A stretch of DNA of 64,000 nt from Bradyrhizobium erythrophlei. Its GTDB lineage: Bacteria; Pseudomonadota; Alphaproteobacteria; Rhizobiales; Xanthobacteraceae. The stretch covers positions 558,001 through 622,000 of the forward strand of contig NZ_LT670849.1 in assembly GCF_900142985.1 (NCBI RefSeq), written 5' to 3'. Position 1 is the first letter of the stretch, and each line of letters starts with the position of its first letter. Under the pieces are notes generated by a model. That model did no database searches, was not told where the DNA came from, and saw only the letters and a list, made by a program, of their open reading frames with translations. Both the position numbers and the translations under genes were made by a program. Shown piece after piece: positions 36,413 to 45,201 of this stretch.

Positions 36413-37477
36413 CTAGCCGCGCGCGGTGAGAATTTCAACGACCGCCTCTCCGGTCGCTGTCGTCCCGAGCTTGCCGCCGACATCCCTGGTCGCGCGACCG
36501 GTCTTGATCGCTTCCGCCACCGCGCCTTCGATGGCCGAGGCCGCTTCGCCGAAGCGCGCGGCGCCTGTCCGCTCGCCATGCCAGGCCAACAGCAGCGCCA
36601 TCGAGAGCACGAGCGAGAACGGATTGGCGACGTCCTGGCTGGCGATATCGGGCGCCGAGCCGTGCGCCGCCTGCGCCATGGCATGGCCCTCCCCGACATT
36701 GAGTGAGCCGCCAAGGCCGAGGCTGCCGGAGAGTTCGGCCGTCAGGTCCGAGAGGATATCGCCGAACATGTTGGTCGAGACGATGACGTCGAAGCGGTTC
36801 GGGTTACGCACCACATGCGCCATCATGGCATCGACCAGGATCTCGTCGATCTCGAGCCCGGGAAAGCCACGCGCGGTTTCGCGGCAGATATCGAGGAACA
36901 TGCCGTCGCCGATCTTGAGCACGTTGGCCTTGTGGACGACGGTCAAATGCTTCTTGCGCCGCATCGCCAGCTGGCAGGCGGACCTCGCGATCCGCTCGCA
37001 ACAAAGTCGTGTAATTCGCCGGAGCGAAATCACGACATCCGGCGTGACGAGAACTTCGCCGTTGCCCTGCTCCATGTTGCGGTCGGCGTAAAAGCCCTCG
37101 GTGTTTTCCCGCACCACCACGAGATCGAAATCGCCGAGCGGATTGCGCAATCCGGGATAGGTTCGTGCGGGGCGCACATTGGCAAACAGATCGAGGTTTT
37201 TGCGAAAATACTTCGACGGATTGATCTCGCCGCTTTGTTCGTTCTTGAAATCGAAGGTGGCAGTCGGACCGAGGATCAGGCCGTCCGCGGCGCGCACCGT
37301 CTCCAAAAGACCGGGCTGAACCGTGGTGCCGAATTTCTTCAGGCTCTCATGGCCGACCGGATGCTCCTCGATCGCAACGCCGAGCTGAAAATGCTCGGAG
37401 GCGGCGCGCAGCACCCTGGTTGTTGCACTCGTGATCTCGGGTCCGATCCCGTCACCGGGCAAAACAACCATGCGCAT
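36413..37477 (-). CDS. isocitrate/isopropylmalate dehydrogenase family protein
   Basis: A 354-residue beta-decarboxylating dehydrogenase, paralogous to the one at 6243. Landmarks are MVVLPGDGIGPEI at the start, FANVRPARTYPGL near residue 106, MFGDILSDLTAEL near residue 235 and HGSAPDIASQDVANP near 265. The C-terminus reads AVVEILTARG. The substrate cannot be fixed; a tartrate, 3-isopropylmalate or homoisocitrate-like acid is possible. It is divergent from the molybdenum hydroxylase/sox block but metabolically unlinked as far as can be seen. Confidence 0.87.
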   Translation of the reverse strand: MRMVVLPGDGIGPEITSATTRVLRAASEHFQLGVAIEEHPVGHESLKKFGTTVQPGLLETVRAADGLILGPTATFDFKNEQSGEINPSKYFRKNLDLFANVRPARTYPGLRNPLGDFDLVVVRENTEGFYADRNMEQGNGEVLVTPDVVISLRRITRLCCERIARSACQLAMRRKKHLTVVHKANVLKIGDGMFLDICRETARGFPGLEIDEILVDAMMAHVVRNPNRFDVIVSTNMFGDILSDLTAELSGSLGLGGSLNVGEGHAMAQAAHGSAPDIASQDVANPFSLVLSMALLLAWHGERTGAARFGEAASAIEGAVAEAIKTGRATRDVGGKLGTTATGEAVVEILTARG

Positions 37478-37607
37478 ATGTGATTTCCTTGAGCTTCAGT
37501 ACGTTCAGTGATCGAGAATCCGCTCTATCGAGGTAAGCTGGTGCCGCGAAGACAGGCGGATTGAGCCGCGGCAATAGCGCAAAATACAGGGCCTCCCAAG
37601 CCCCGTT

Positions 37608-37643
37608 ATTCCATGGCTCCCACGCAGATATTCCATGGCTCCC
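37608..37643. promoter_or_regulatory. tandem 14-base repeats upstream of the iorAB-like operon
   Basis: ATTCCATGGCTCCC is present at 37608-37621 and 37630-37643, a perfect direct repeat with a 22-base period. It lies 95 bases before the 2Fe-2S subunit gene. Activator or repressor binding on one helix face is a plausible reading; each repeat also contains CCATGG. The binding protein is unknown. Confidence 0.45.
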
Positions 37644-37737
37644 CCGCGGAATATTGATTTGAACTGCCTCAGATTCCGGGCCAAGTTCGGCGGCGAAGCT
37701 CTCTCGATGGATTGAGCTGATGAACCAGGGGATCGCG

Positions 37738-38187
37738 ATGGCAAACCTCACAATTAACGGAAAATCAATGAACGTCGACGTCGAGCCGGAAACGCCGCTG
37801 CTTTGGGCAATCCGGGAAAACGTCGGCCTGACCGGCACGAAATACGGTTGCGGCATTGCACAATGCGGCGCCTGCACGGTTCACGTCGACGGAGTCGCGA
37901 TGCGCTCCTGCGGCGTCACCGTCGGCGAGGTCGCCGGCAAGCAGATCACCACGATCGAGGGACTGGCGACCAACGGCGTCCTGCACAAGGTGCAGCAGGC
38001 CTGGATCAACGCCGACGTTCCCCAATGCGGCTATTGCCAGAGCGGCATGATCATGGCGGTCACCGCGCTCCTGAAGGACACGCCAAAGCCTACCGACCAG
38101 GACATCAACGACGCCATCACCAATATCTGCCGCTGCGGCACCTTCCAGCAAGTGCGTGAAGCGATTCACGCCGCTGCGAACGCTTGA
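37738..38187 (+). CDS. 2Fe-2S subunit of a molybdenum hydroxylase (IorA/XdhC-like)
   Basis: A 149-residue electron-transfer subunit. The plant-ferredoxin-type cluster ligands are Cys38, Cys43, Cys46 and Cys58. The second cluster, near the molybdenum site, uses Cys97, Cys100, Cys131 and Cys133. It fits the small subunit of isoquinoline 1-oxidoreductase or of a periplasmic aldehyde dehydrogenase. The ATG at 37738 has AGGGG upstream and gives the standard start MANLTING; an ATG at 37720 is also in frame. It is followed after 10 bases by the catalytic subunit. Confidence 0.92.
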   Translation: MANLTINGKSMNVDVEPETPLLWAIRENVGLTGTKYGCGIAQCGACTVHVDGVAMRSCGVTVGEVAGKQITTIEGLATNGVLHKVQQAWINADVPQCGYCQSGMIMAVTALLKDTPKPTDQDINDAITNICRCGTFQQVREAIHAAANA

Positions 38188-38197
38188 GGAGGACATC

Positions 38198-40381
38198 ATG
38201 AATCACATGCCCCGCCTCAATCGTCGCGCTTTCGTCATCGGCAGCGCCGCGCTCGGCTCCGGCCTGGCGCTTGGTCTCGACATTCCGTTTGGCGGCCCCG
38301 CCGTGGTGCGCGCCGCCGACGGTTCGCCTGAACTCGGTGCCTGGGTCGTGATCCGGCCCGACGACACCGTCGTGGTTCGCATTGCCCGGTCCGAAATGGG
38401 CCAGGGCTCGCTCACCGGCCTCGCCCAGCTCGTCGCCGAAGAACTGGAATGCGACTGGTCGAAGGTTACGACCGAATATCCCACCCCCGGCCAGAGCGTC
38501 GCTCGCAAGCGTGCCTGGGGCGATTTCTCGACCGGCGGCAGCCGTGGCATCCGCGCCTCGACGGACTATGTCCGCAAGGGCGGCGCCACCGCGCGCGTCA
38601 TGCTGATCGAAGCGGCCGCGAACGAGTGGAAGGTGCCGGCGTCCGAATGCACCGCCGCCAACAGCGTCATCACCCATACGCCGTCGGGAAAAACAACGAC
38701 GTTCGGCAAGGTTGCCGAAGCAGCCGCCAAGCTGACGCCGCCGGCCGACGTCAAGCTGAAGGATCCGAAGGACTGGAAGATCATCGGCAAGCCTCTCAAG
38801 CGGCTCGATACCGCCGACAAGACCACCGGCAAGATGATGTACGGCATCGACGTCAAATTGCCGGGCATGCTCAATGCCGCGATCAAGCAATGCCCCGTAT
38901 TTGGCGGCAAGGTGAAGAGCTACGACGAAGCCAAGATCGCCAATATGAAAGGCGTGAAGAAGGTGGTGAAGGTCGGCGAAGACGCAGTCGCCGTCGTCGC
39001 CGATACGTGGTGGCACGCCAAGACTGCGCTCGACGCCATGCCAATCGTCTGGGACGAAGGCAAGAACGGCAACGTTTCCAGCGAGTCGATCGCCAAGTGG
39101 CTTGAAGAAGGTTTGGACCCGTCGCAACCGGCCTTTGTCGGCAACGAAAACGGCGACGCCAAAGCAGCGCTTGCCGGCGCCGCCAAGAAATTCGAGGCGG
39201 TCTACAACTATCCCTACCAGAACCACGCCACCATGGAGCCCTTGAACGCCACCGCGCTCTATACGCCGGACAAGTGCGAGGTCTGGTGCGGCACCCAAAA
39301 CGGCGAAGCTGCTTTTGCCGCGACGGTGGAAGTCTCCGGCTTGCCATCCGAGAAATGCGATGTCTACAAGCATATGCTCGGCGGCGGTTTCGGACGCCGC
39401 GGCAACACCGACTATGTGCGGCACGCGGTTGCCATCGCCAAGCAGATGCCGGGCACGCCGATCAAGCTATTGTGGTCGCGCGAAGAAGACATGCAGCATG
39501 GCGCCTACCACCCGGTCACCCAGTGCAAGATGACCGCGGGCTTCGACGCCGACAACAACCTCACCGCGCTGCATATGCGGATCTCCGGCCAGTCGATCCT
39601 GGCCAGCCTGCGGCCAGAGGCAATGGTCAACGGCAAGGACCCGGTTACATTCCAGGGCCTGAACCCCAACGGCGAGGCCGCGTTCGGTTATACGATTCCG
39701 AACCTGCTGATCGAACATTCGATGCGCAATCCGCACGTCCCGCCGGGCTTCTGGCGCGGCGTCAACGTCAACCACAACGCCATCTATGTCGAATGCTTCA
39801 TGGATGAGCTTGCGAACTTGGTTGGCCAGGATCCGCTCGAATTCCGCCGCAAGCTGATGGCCAAGAACCCGAAGCACCTGGCCGTGCTCAATGCGGTTGC
39901 CGAGAAAATCGGCTGGGGAACGCCGGCGCCGAAAGGCGTCTATCGCGGTCTTTCCCACTTCATGGGATTCGGCAGCTACGTCGCGGGCGCGGCGGAAATC
40001 TCGGTCACCGACGGCAACAAGATCAAGGTTCACCGCATCATTGGTGCCACCGACCCCGCCTATGCCGTCAATCCCTCGCAGATCGACCGCCAGGTCGCCG
40101 GCTCGTTTGTCTACGGACTTTCGGGCCTGTTCTATGGCGGATGCACAGTGAAGAATGGCCGCATCGAACAGGCAAATTTCGACACCTACAATTCGATGCG
40201 GATTTCCGAAATGCCCAAGGTCGAATCCATCATCATGCCGAGCGGTGGAACGACCTGGGGCGGCGTCGGCGAGCCGACCATTTGTGTGGCCGCGCCTGCC
40301 GTACTCAACGCCTACTTCGCAGCCACCGGAAAACGAATTCGGTCGGTGCCGCTGCGGGATCAGAACATCACCTTTGCCTAA
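38198..40381 (+). CDS. molybdopterin-binding large subunit, isoquinoline 1-oxidoreductase beta-like
   Basis: A 727-residue catalytic subunit of the single-chain IorB type. A twin-arginine signal (LNRRAFVIGSAALG, residues 7-20) implies export with the cofactor, cleaved near VRAAD. Molybdopterin contacts include MGQGSLTGLAQLVAEEL and LGGGFGRRGNTDYV, and the catalytic glutamate is Glu692 in GGVGEP. Substrates may be N-heterocycles or aldehydes. IorAB-type enzymes often use a c-type cytochrome as electron acceptor, but no such subunit follows; the sox cytochromes are downstream. An intrinsic terminator ends this gene. Confidence 0.92.
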   Translation: MNHMPRLNRRAFVIGSAALGSGLALGLDIPFGGPAVVRAADGSPELGAWVVIRPDDTVVVRIARSEMGQGSLTGLAQLVAEELECDWSKVTTEYPTPGQSVARKRAWGDFSTGGSRGIRASTDYVRKGGATARVMLIEAAANEWKVPASECTAANSVITHTPSGKTTTFGKVAEAAAKLTPPADVKLKDPKDWKIIGKPLKRLDTADKTTGKMMYGIDVKLPGMLNAAIKQCPVFGGKVKSYDEAKIANMKGVKKVVKVGEDAVAVVADTWWHAKTALDAMPIVWDEGKNGNVSSESIAKWLEEGLDPSQPAFVGNENGDAKAALAGAAKKFEAVYNYPYQNHATMEPLNATALYTPDKCEVWCGTQNGEAAFAATVEVSGLPSEKCDVYKHMLGGGFGRRGNTDYVRHAVAIAKQMPGTPIKLLWSREEDMQHGAYHPVTQCKMTAGFDADNNLTALHMRISGQSILASLRPEAMVNGKDPVTFQGLNPNGEAAFGYTIPNLLIEHSMRNPHVPPGFWRGVNVNHNAIYVECFMDELANLVGQDPLEFRRKLMAKNPKHLAVLNAVAEKIGWGTPAPKGVYRGLSHFMGFGSYVAGAAEISVTDGNKIKVHRIIGATDPAYAVNPSQIDRQVAGSFVYGLSGLFYGGCTVKNGRIEQANFDTYNSMRISEMPKVESIIMPSGGTTWGGVGEPTICVAAPAVLNAYFAATGKRIRSVPLRDQNITFA

Positions 40382-40393
40382 GATGCTCGGAAC

Positions 40394-40427
40394 GCGGCGG
40401 CCTTCATTAAAGGCCGCCGCTTCTTTT
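40394..40427 (+). terminator. intrinsic terminator between the hydroxylase and sox genes
   Basis: GCGGCGGCCTT (40394-40404) pairs perfectly with AAGGCCGCCGC (40410-40420), giving an 11-base-pair stem with a 5-base loop, followed by TTCTTTT. It ends 14 bases before the flavoprotein start codon, leaving no room for a promoter. It may act as an attenuator rather than a full stop. Confidence 0.75.
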
Positions 40428-40441
40428 CCCGGAAAGTTCTG

Positions 40442-41725
40442 ATGGACGCGTTGCGCGGCACGACGACGCGAAGAAATGTCCTTCGCGGCATCGCGGCGGC
40501 AACGACGTCGTTTGCCCTTCCCTGCCCGTCTTACGCACAATCAAGCCCGCGCGTGGTCGTGATCGGCGGCGGCTTTGGCGGCGCCAGCTGCGCGCGCGCC
40601 TTGCGCAAGATCAATCCCAAACTGCAAGTGACGCTGGTCGAACCGAACCGGGTCTTCACCGCCTGCCCTTTCAGCAATGAAGTGATCGCAGGACTGCGCG
40701 ACATCGAGGCGCAGCAATTCGGATATGAAAAGATCGCCGCCAACGGCGTGAGCATCGTCGCGCAGGCCGCCACCAAAGTCGATCCGCAAGCGCGAACTGT
40801 TGGCCTCGCCGATGGAACATCGCTGCCCTACGACCGGCTGGTGCTCGCCCCTGGCATCGATATGCGCTTCGATGCCCTGCCGGGATACGACGAAGCCGCC
40901 ACGGCAAAAATGCCCCACGCCTGGAAGGCCGGCGAACAGACGCTGTTGCTGCGCCGTCAACTGGAGGCGATGGAGGATGGTGGCACGGTGGTGCTCGCGG
41001 TGCCCGCCACTCCATACCGGTGCCCGCCCGCGCCGTATGAGCGAGCCAGCCTGATCGCGCATTATCTTAAAGCGCGTAAGCCACGCTCCAAGATTCTGAT
41101 CCTTGACGCCAAGGACACCTTTTCGCAGCAACGGCTGTTCGAGAAGGCCTGGAAGGAATTCTATCCCGGCATGATCGAACGCATTCCATTGTCGCAAGGC
41201 GGCCGCGTCGTTTCGGTCGAAACCGCCACCAACACGCTGGTCACCGATTTCGGCAATCACGACGCGCAGGTCGCCAATGTGATCCCGCCGCAAAAAGCGG
41301 GCAATATCGCGAACCTCGCCGGCGCAGCCGACAAGACCGGCTGGTGTCCGATCGATGCGGCGACCTTTGCCTCGAAGCTCGTGCCCAATATCCACGTCAT
41401 CGGCGACGCGGTGATCGGCGGCAACGCTCCGAAATCCGCATCTGCCGCAGCCTCAGAGGCTAAGGCCTGCGCCGCCGTGGTGGCGAGCCTGATCGCCGGT
41501 TCACCGCCGGAAAGGCCGACGATCGAAGGCACCTGCTACAACATCGTGACTACCGGCTATGCTTTTTCGCAGGCTGGCAATTACCAGCCGCGGGACGACA
41601 TTTTTGTCGAAGTGATGGGCTCCGGCTTCACAAGCCCCGTCCATGCGCAAAGCGAGCTTCGCCAGCGCGAAGCGGATCAGGCACAGGCCTGGTTCAAGAC
41701 AATTACGGTGGAAACCTTTGGGTAG
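40442..41725 (+). CDS. FAD-dependent sulfide dehydrogenase flavoprotein (FccB/SoxF-like)
   Basis: A 427-residue flavoprotein with a twin-arginine signal (TTRRNVLRGIAAATTSF, residues 8-24; cleavage near SYAQS). The FAD-binding motif VVVIGGGFGG is at about 38-47, and Cys194 and Cys302 fit the redox cysteines of flavocytochrome c sulfide dehydrogenase. The C-terminal flavin/cytochrome contact domain begins near residue 360. It should oxidise sulfide in the periplasm and pass electrons to a c-type cytochrome. No fccA-like partner is adjacent, but soxX overlaps its end by 8 bases, suggesting coupling to Sox. Confidence 0.9.
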   Translation: MDALRGTTTRRNVLRGIAAATTSFALPCPSYAQSSPRVVVIGGGFGGASCARALRKINPKLQVTLVEPNRVFTACPFSNEVIAGLRDIEAQQFGYEKIAANGVSIVAQAATKVDPQARTVGLADGTSLPYDRLVLAPGIDMRFDALPGYDEAATAKMPHAWKAGEQTLLLRRQLEAMEDGGTVVLAVPATPYRCPPAPYERASLIAHYLKARKPRSKILILDAKDTFSQQRLFEKAWKEFYPGMIERIPLSQGGRVVSVETATNTLVTDFGNHDAQVANVIPPQKAGNIANLAGAADKTGWCPIDAATFASKLVPNIHVIGDAVIGGNAPKSASAAASEAKACAAVVASLIAGSPPERPTIEGTCYNIVTTGYAFSQAGNYQPRDDIFVEVMGSGFTSPVHAQSELRQREADQAQAWFKTITVETFG

Positions 41726-42176
41726 GCTGGCCAGTTCTCTTGTCGAAGGCGGTCTCGCAGTCGCGCTGCTGGCGCTGCCCTGCCCAGCCGGTGCAGAGGA
41801 ACTACGGCCTTATACGGTCAACGGCGACGCCATCGCGGAATCGCTGACCGGTGCGCCCGGTGACGCCACGCGTGGCCGCACACTCGTACTGGAGCGCACC
41901 AATACCTGCATCCTGTGCCACAGCGGTCCGTTCCCGGAAGAAAAGTTCCAGGGCGATCTCGCGCCGAACCTCGCAGGCTCCGGCGGCCGCTGGTCGGCAG
42001 CTCAACTCAGGCTTCGGCTGGTCGACGCCTCCCGTCTTAACCCCGCGACGATCATGCCGTCTTATTATCGCCTTGACGGGCTGGATCGCGTCGCGCCCAA
42101 CTGGCGCGACAAACCGATCCTGTCGGCCGAGCAGATTGAAGATATTGTGGCGTATCTGGCAACGCTACGCGAATAG
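41718..42176 (+). CDS. soxX: sulfur oxidation c-type cytochrome SoxX
   Basis: A 152-residue monohaem cytochrome with a signal peptide (about residues 1-26, ending PCPAGAEE). The haem motif C-I-L-C-H is at 64-68, and Met113 in TIMPSYY is the likely sixth ligand. SoxX forms a haem complex with SoxA, which links thiosulfate or sulfide to the SoxY carrier. The chosen TTG at 41718 overlaps the flavoprotein stop and has GGTGGAAA just upstream; starts further 5' lie inside the preceding gene. Confidence 0.87.
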   Translation: MGRLASSLVEGGLAVALLALPCPAGAEELRPYTVNGDAIAESLTGAPGDATRGRTLVLERTNTCILCHSGPFPEEKFQGDLAPNLAGSGGRWSAAQLRLRLVDASRLNPATIMPSYYRLDGLDRVAPNWRDKPILSAEQIEDIVAYLATLRE

Positions 42177-42192
42177 GAAGGCGACTTCAGGG

Positions 42193-42687
42193 ATGCCAAG
42201 CAGGATGCCAAGACAACCCAGCTCCACGCGCCGCCGCTTTCTGAAGCTGGCCGGCAGCGCCGCCGCGGTCGGCGCGTTCCCGCTTGCCGTCAGCGTGCGG
42301 CCGGTCGCAGCGACACCCGAGACGATGGCGAGCGCGATCCGCACCGTGACCGGCGGCGCCAATGTGCAGACCGGAAAGGTCAAACTCGACATTCCGCCGC
42401 TGGTCGAGAACGGCAACAGCGTGCCGATGGTGGTGAGCGTGACGAGCCCGATGACTGACAAGGATTACGTCAAGAGCATCCATGTCTTCAACGAGAAGAA
42501 CCCGCAGCCCAATCTCGGAAACTTCTACCTCACCCCGCGCGCCGGCCGCGCCCAGGTTTCGACCCGCGTGCGGCTGGCCGACAGCCAGAAGATCATCGCC
42601 ATTGCAAAACTTTCGGACGGCTCGTTCTGGTCGACCACGACGGAAGTCGTGGTGACCCTGGCCGCCTGCACCGAGGAGGTGATGTAA
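42193..42687 (+). CDS. soxY: sulfur carrier protein SoxY with atypical C-terminus
   Basis: A 164-residue exported carrier with a twin-arginine signal (STRRRFLKLAGSAAAVGAF, near residues 10-28). The body has the SoxY beta-fold pattern (NFYLTPRAGRAQVSTRVRL). The family carries substrate on a cysteine in a C-terminal GGCGG arm. Here the end reads VTLAACTEEVM, so Cys159 is kept but the flanking glycines are alanine and the chain continues five residues. Start at 42193 or the ATG at 42205. It overlaps soxZ by one base. Confidence 0.88.
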   Translation: MPSRMPRQPSSTRRRFLKLAGSAAAVGAFPLAVSVRPVAATPETMASAIRTVTGGANVQTGKVKLDIPPLVENGNSVPMVVSVTSPMTDKDYVKSIHVFNEKNPQPNLGNFYLTPRAGRAQVSTRVRLADSQKIIAIAKLSDGSFWSTTTEVVVTLAACTEEVM

Positions 42688-43007
42688 TGGCCGCCGCCCT
42701 GATCAACGTTCCGAAGAAAGCCAAAAACGGCGACGTCATCGAAATCAAGACGCTGATGTCGCACATCATGGAAACGGGCTATCGCCACACCACTACAGGC
42801 GCAGTCGTGCCGCGCGATATCATCACGAGCTTCACCTGCCACTTTGAGGGCGAGGAGATTTTCCGCGCCGATCTTTTTCCGGCAACCGCCGCCAACCCGT
42901 TCTTCTCGTTTTTCACGGTGGCAACGAAAAGCGGAAAATTCGACTTCGAATGGATCGGCGACAACGGCTTTTCCGAGACCGCATCCGCCCGCATCACCGT
43001 CGAATGA
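42687..43007 (+). CDS. soxZ: sulfur oxidation protein SoxZ
   Basis: A 106-residue immunoglobulin-like partner of SoxY, without signal peptide, exported in complex. Recognisable family parts are the GDVIEIKTLMSHIMETG stretch and the HFEGEEIFRADLFPATAANPF strand. The start codon overlaps the soxY stop (TAATG) and the stop overlaps the soxA start (ATGA), so soxY, soxZ and soxA are translationally coupled. Confidence 0.92.
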   Translation: MAAALINVPKKAKNGDVIEIKTLMSHIMETGYRHTTTGAVVPRDIITSFTCHFEGEEIFRADLFPATAANPFFSFFTVATKSGKFDFEWIGDNGFSETASARITVE

Positions 43008-43795
43008 AATTCGCAGCGACGATAGTGCTGGCGTCGCTGCTGATTGCAGCCGGCATTGTCGCCCGTCCCTTGATCGCGACTGAAATCCCGCAAGGAGAGC
43101 GCCGGTCCGGCTACAGCTTCATGGCGCCGGAAACCAGGGCGATGCAGGACGACCGGACGTCCAACCCAGGAATGCTCTGGGTGCTCGACGGCGAAACGCT
43201 GTGGAAGCAAAAGCAAGGCGCCGCCGGCAAGGCCTGCGCCGATTGTCATGGCGACGCCTCCAGCAGCATGAAAGGCGTCGCGGCGCGCTATCCGGCCTAC
43301 GACAAGCCGCTCGGGCGTCCCGTCAATCTCGAACAGCGCGTCAATCTGTGCCGCGTGCGTCACCAGGAAGCAGAGCCGCTGCCTTACGAGAAGCACGACC
43401 TGCTTGCGCTCGCGGCCTACGTCGCCGAGCAGTCGCGCGGGCTTCCGGTGGCGCCCGATCCCGCGCCCGAACTCGAACCGTTCGTCACCAAAGGGCGCGA
43501 CTTCTTCATGCACCGGCAGGGGCAGCTCAACCTCGGCTGCACCAACTGCCACGACGATAACTGGGACAAGCATCTTGCGGGCTCTGCGGTCACGCAGGCC
43601 ATGGCCAACGGCTACCCGATGTACCGGCTCGAATGGCAGACGCTGGGATCGCTGCAACGACGCCTGCGCAACTGCATCAACGGGATGCGAGCACAGAATT
43701 ACAATTTCGGCGCGCCGGAGCTGGTCGAGCTGGAGCTCTATCTGATGACGCGCGCGCGCGGCATGCCGGTCGAGACGCCCGCGGTGCGGCCTTAG
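43004..43795 (+). CDS. soxA: dihaem sulfur oxidation cytochrome SoxA
   Basis: A 263-residue cytochrome with a signal peptide (about residues 1-25). Two haem motifs, CADCH (78-82) and CTNCH (179-183), indicate the dihaem form, and Cys224 in RRLRNCINGMR is the expected cysteine that carries the persulfide at the second haem. With SoxX it joins thiosulfate to the SoxY cysteine. It is the last sox gene here: the next gene is on the opposite strand, and soxB and soxCD are missing. Confidence 0.92.
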   Translation: MKFAATIVLASLLIAAGIVARPLIATEIPQGERRSGYSFMAPETRAMQDDRTSNPGMLWVLDGETLWKQKQGAAGKACADCHGDASSSMKGVAARYPAYDKPLGRPVNLEQRVNLCRVRHQEAEPLPYEKHDLLALAAYVAEQSRGLPVAPDPAPELEPFVTKGRDFFMHRQGQLNLGCTNCHDDNWDKHLAGSAVTQAMANGYPMYRLEWQTLGSLQRRLRNCINGMRAQNYNFGAPELVELELYLMTRARGMPVETPAVRP

Positions 43796-43797
43796 AA

Positions 43798-45141
43798 CTA
43801 AACCGGCACGGTCAGCGCTACCAACTTCGAGACATCGGCGCTCGCCTCGACGTTCCAGATCGCATCGATCAAGGGCGTGGCCTCATAGCGTGGATTCGAC
43901 AGCAACGCCGCCGCGCGCAATTTGCTTTCGAGATCGCGGTCGGAGAGCGGATTGGCGTCACTGCCGCGCGCGGCTTTCTGTTCGAGCTTGAAGATCTTGC
44001 CGTCCGCGGTCGTCATCTCGACCGCCGCAGCCACCGTTGAAAAGCTTTCGTCGCGCAACAGCTCGACCATGCCGCGCAGCTTCAATACTTCAGGGTCATT
44101 CACGCAGGCGTCGGTGAACTGGTCGAGCCCCGCTTGTCCCTTGATTAGGGCCGCAGCCACCGCATGCTGCACGCTGACCTGCGCCTCGCGGCCGGTCGAA
44201 ACATTCGGCCGGTCGCCGCGAACGCTCAGCAGCGGATTGCCGCGCACCACGACACGCGTGACATCGACCGCGGGATGGTCGCGACGCCAGTCCAGGACGC
44301 AATCGAGCACGGGGTGAATCACAAAGCCGCACGGGTACGGCTTGTAGGAAGTCGCCATGATCTCCCAGCGATCGCCCCAACCGTCGGTGATATGAGACAA
44401 GTCCGGCGTCTCCGCGAGCGCGCTATAAAAGCCTTGCACGCCGGCAAGCGGCTCCGCTGGGCCGTCATATCCTTTTTCGGCCAGCAAAGCCGACCACAGG
44501 CCGTTGCGCGCGGCGTTGCCGACGCTGAGACTTTTCGCCGGCGTTCCCAGGCATTCGCACAGGCCGGCCGATTGCGTGGCGGCATTGCCCAGCGCCCAGA
44601 CCATCTGGCGTTCATCGAGCCGCGCAAGCTTGCCGATCGCGGTGGCCGCGCCGAACACCCCGCAGGTCGAGGTGATGTGCCATCCCCTGTTGTAATGGCT
44701 CGGCGAGATCGCAAGCCCGATCCGATCCTGCACCTCGTTACCGAGAACGAAAGCCAACAATAAATCGGCACCGCTGAGCGGTCGCAATCCCGCGTAGGCG
44801 AACAACGCACCGGCCACCGGAGCGGTCGGATGAATGACGGTCGCGGTATGGGTATCGCAGAAGTCATCGACATTGGCGCCGGCCGCATTGAGAAAGGCCG
44901 CGCTCAACGCGTCGATCTTCTCGGCGCGTCCGATCAGGGCGACCTGCTTGCCACCGGAAAATTCGGAAAGCGAGCGCAGTGTTGTTTCGATAGGTCGGGA
45001 GCGGCAGCCCGCGAGCATGACCGCGAAGAAATTGACCAGCGACCGCTTGGCCTGATGGCGCACATCTTGCGGTACATCCTCCCATCGCGTTGCAACAATG
45101 TGATGGGCAAGGCCCTCGGTGATACCAGGCTTGTGCAGCAT
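43798..45141 (-). CDS. MmgE/PrpD family protein
   Basis: A 447-residue protein of the MmgE/PrpD family, which includes 2-methylcitrate dehydratase and cis-aconitate decarboxylase. Landmarks are NVDDFCDTHTATVIHPTAPVAGALF near residue 93, GVFGAATAIGKL near 157 and YKPYPCGFVIHPVLD near 265. No prpB or prpC is adjacent, so the substrate is unknown. GGAAGGAA precedes the ATG at 45141. It is divergent from a Bug-type receptor gene, with paired palindromes between them, so the two probably serve one carboxylic acid. Confidence 0.9.
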   Translation of the reverse strand: MLHKPGITEGLAHHIVATRWEDVPQDVRHQAKRSLVNFFAVMLAGCRSRPIETTLRSLSEFSGGKQVALIGRAEKIDALSAAFLNAAGANVDDFCDTHTATVIHPTAPVAGALFAYAGLRPLSGADLLLAFVLGNEVQDRIGLAISPSHYNRGWHITSTCGVFGAATAIGKLARLDERQMVWALGNAATQSAGLCECLGTPAKSLSVGNAARNGLWSALLAEKGYDGPAEPLAGVQGFYSALAETPDLSHITDGWGDRWEIMATSYKPYPCGFVIHPVLDCVLDWRRDHPAVDVTRVVVRGNPLLSVRGDRPNVSTGREAQVSVQHAVAAALIKGQAGLDQFTDACVNDPEVLKLRGMVELLRDESFSTVAAAVEMTTADGKIFKLEQKAARGSDANPLSDRDLESKLRAAALLSNPRYEATPLIDAIWNVEASADVSKLVALTVPV

Positions 45142-45201
45142 TCTGTTTCCTTCCCAGAGGGTGCGGAGAATCGCAGGGTGACAAAAAAGCGCAACCACGG
45201 G

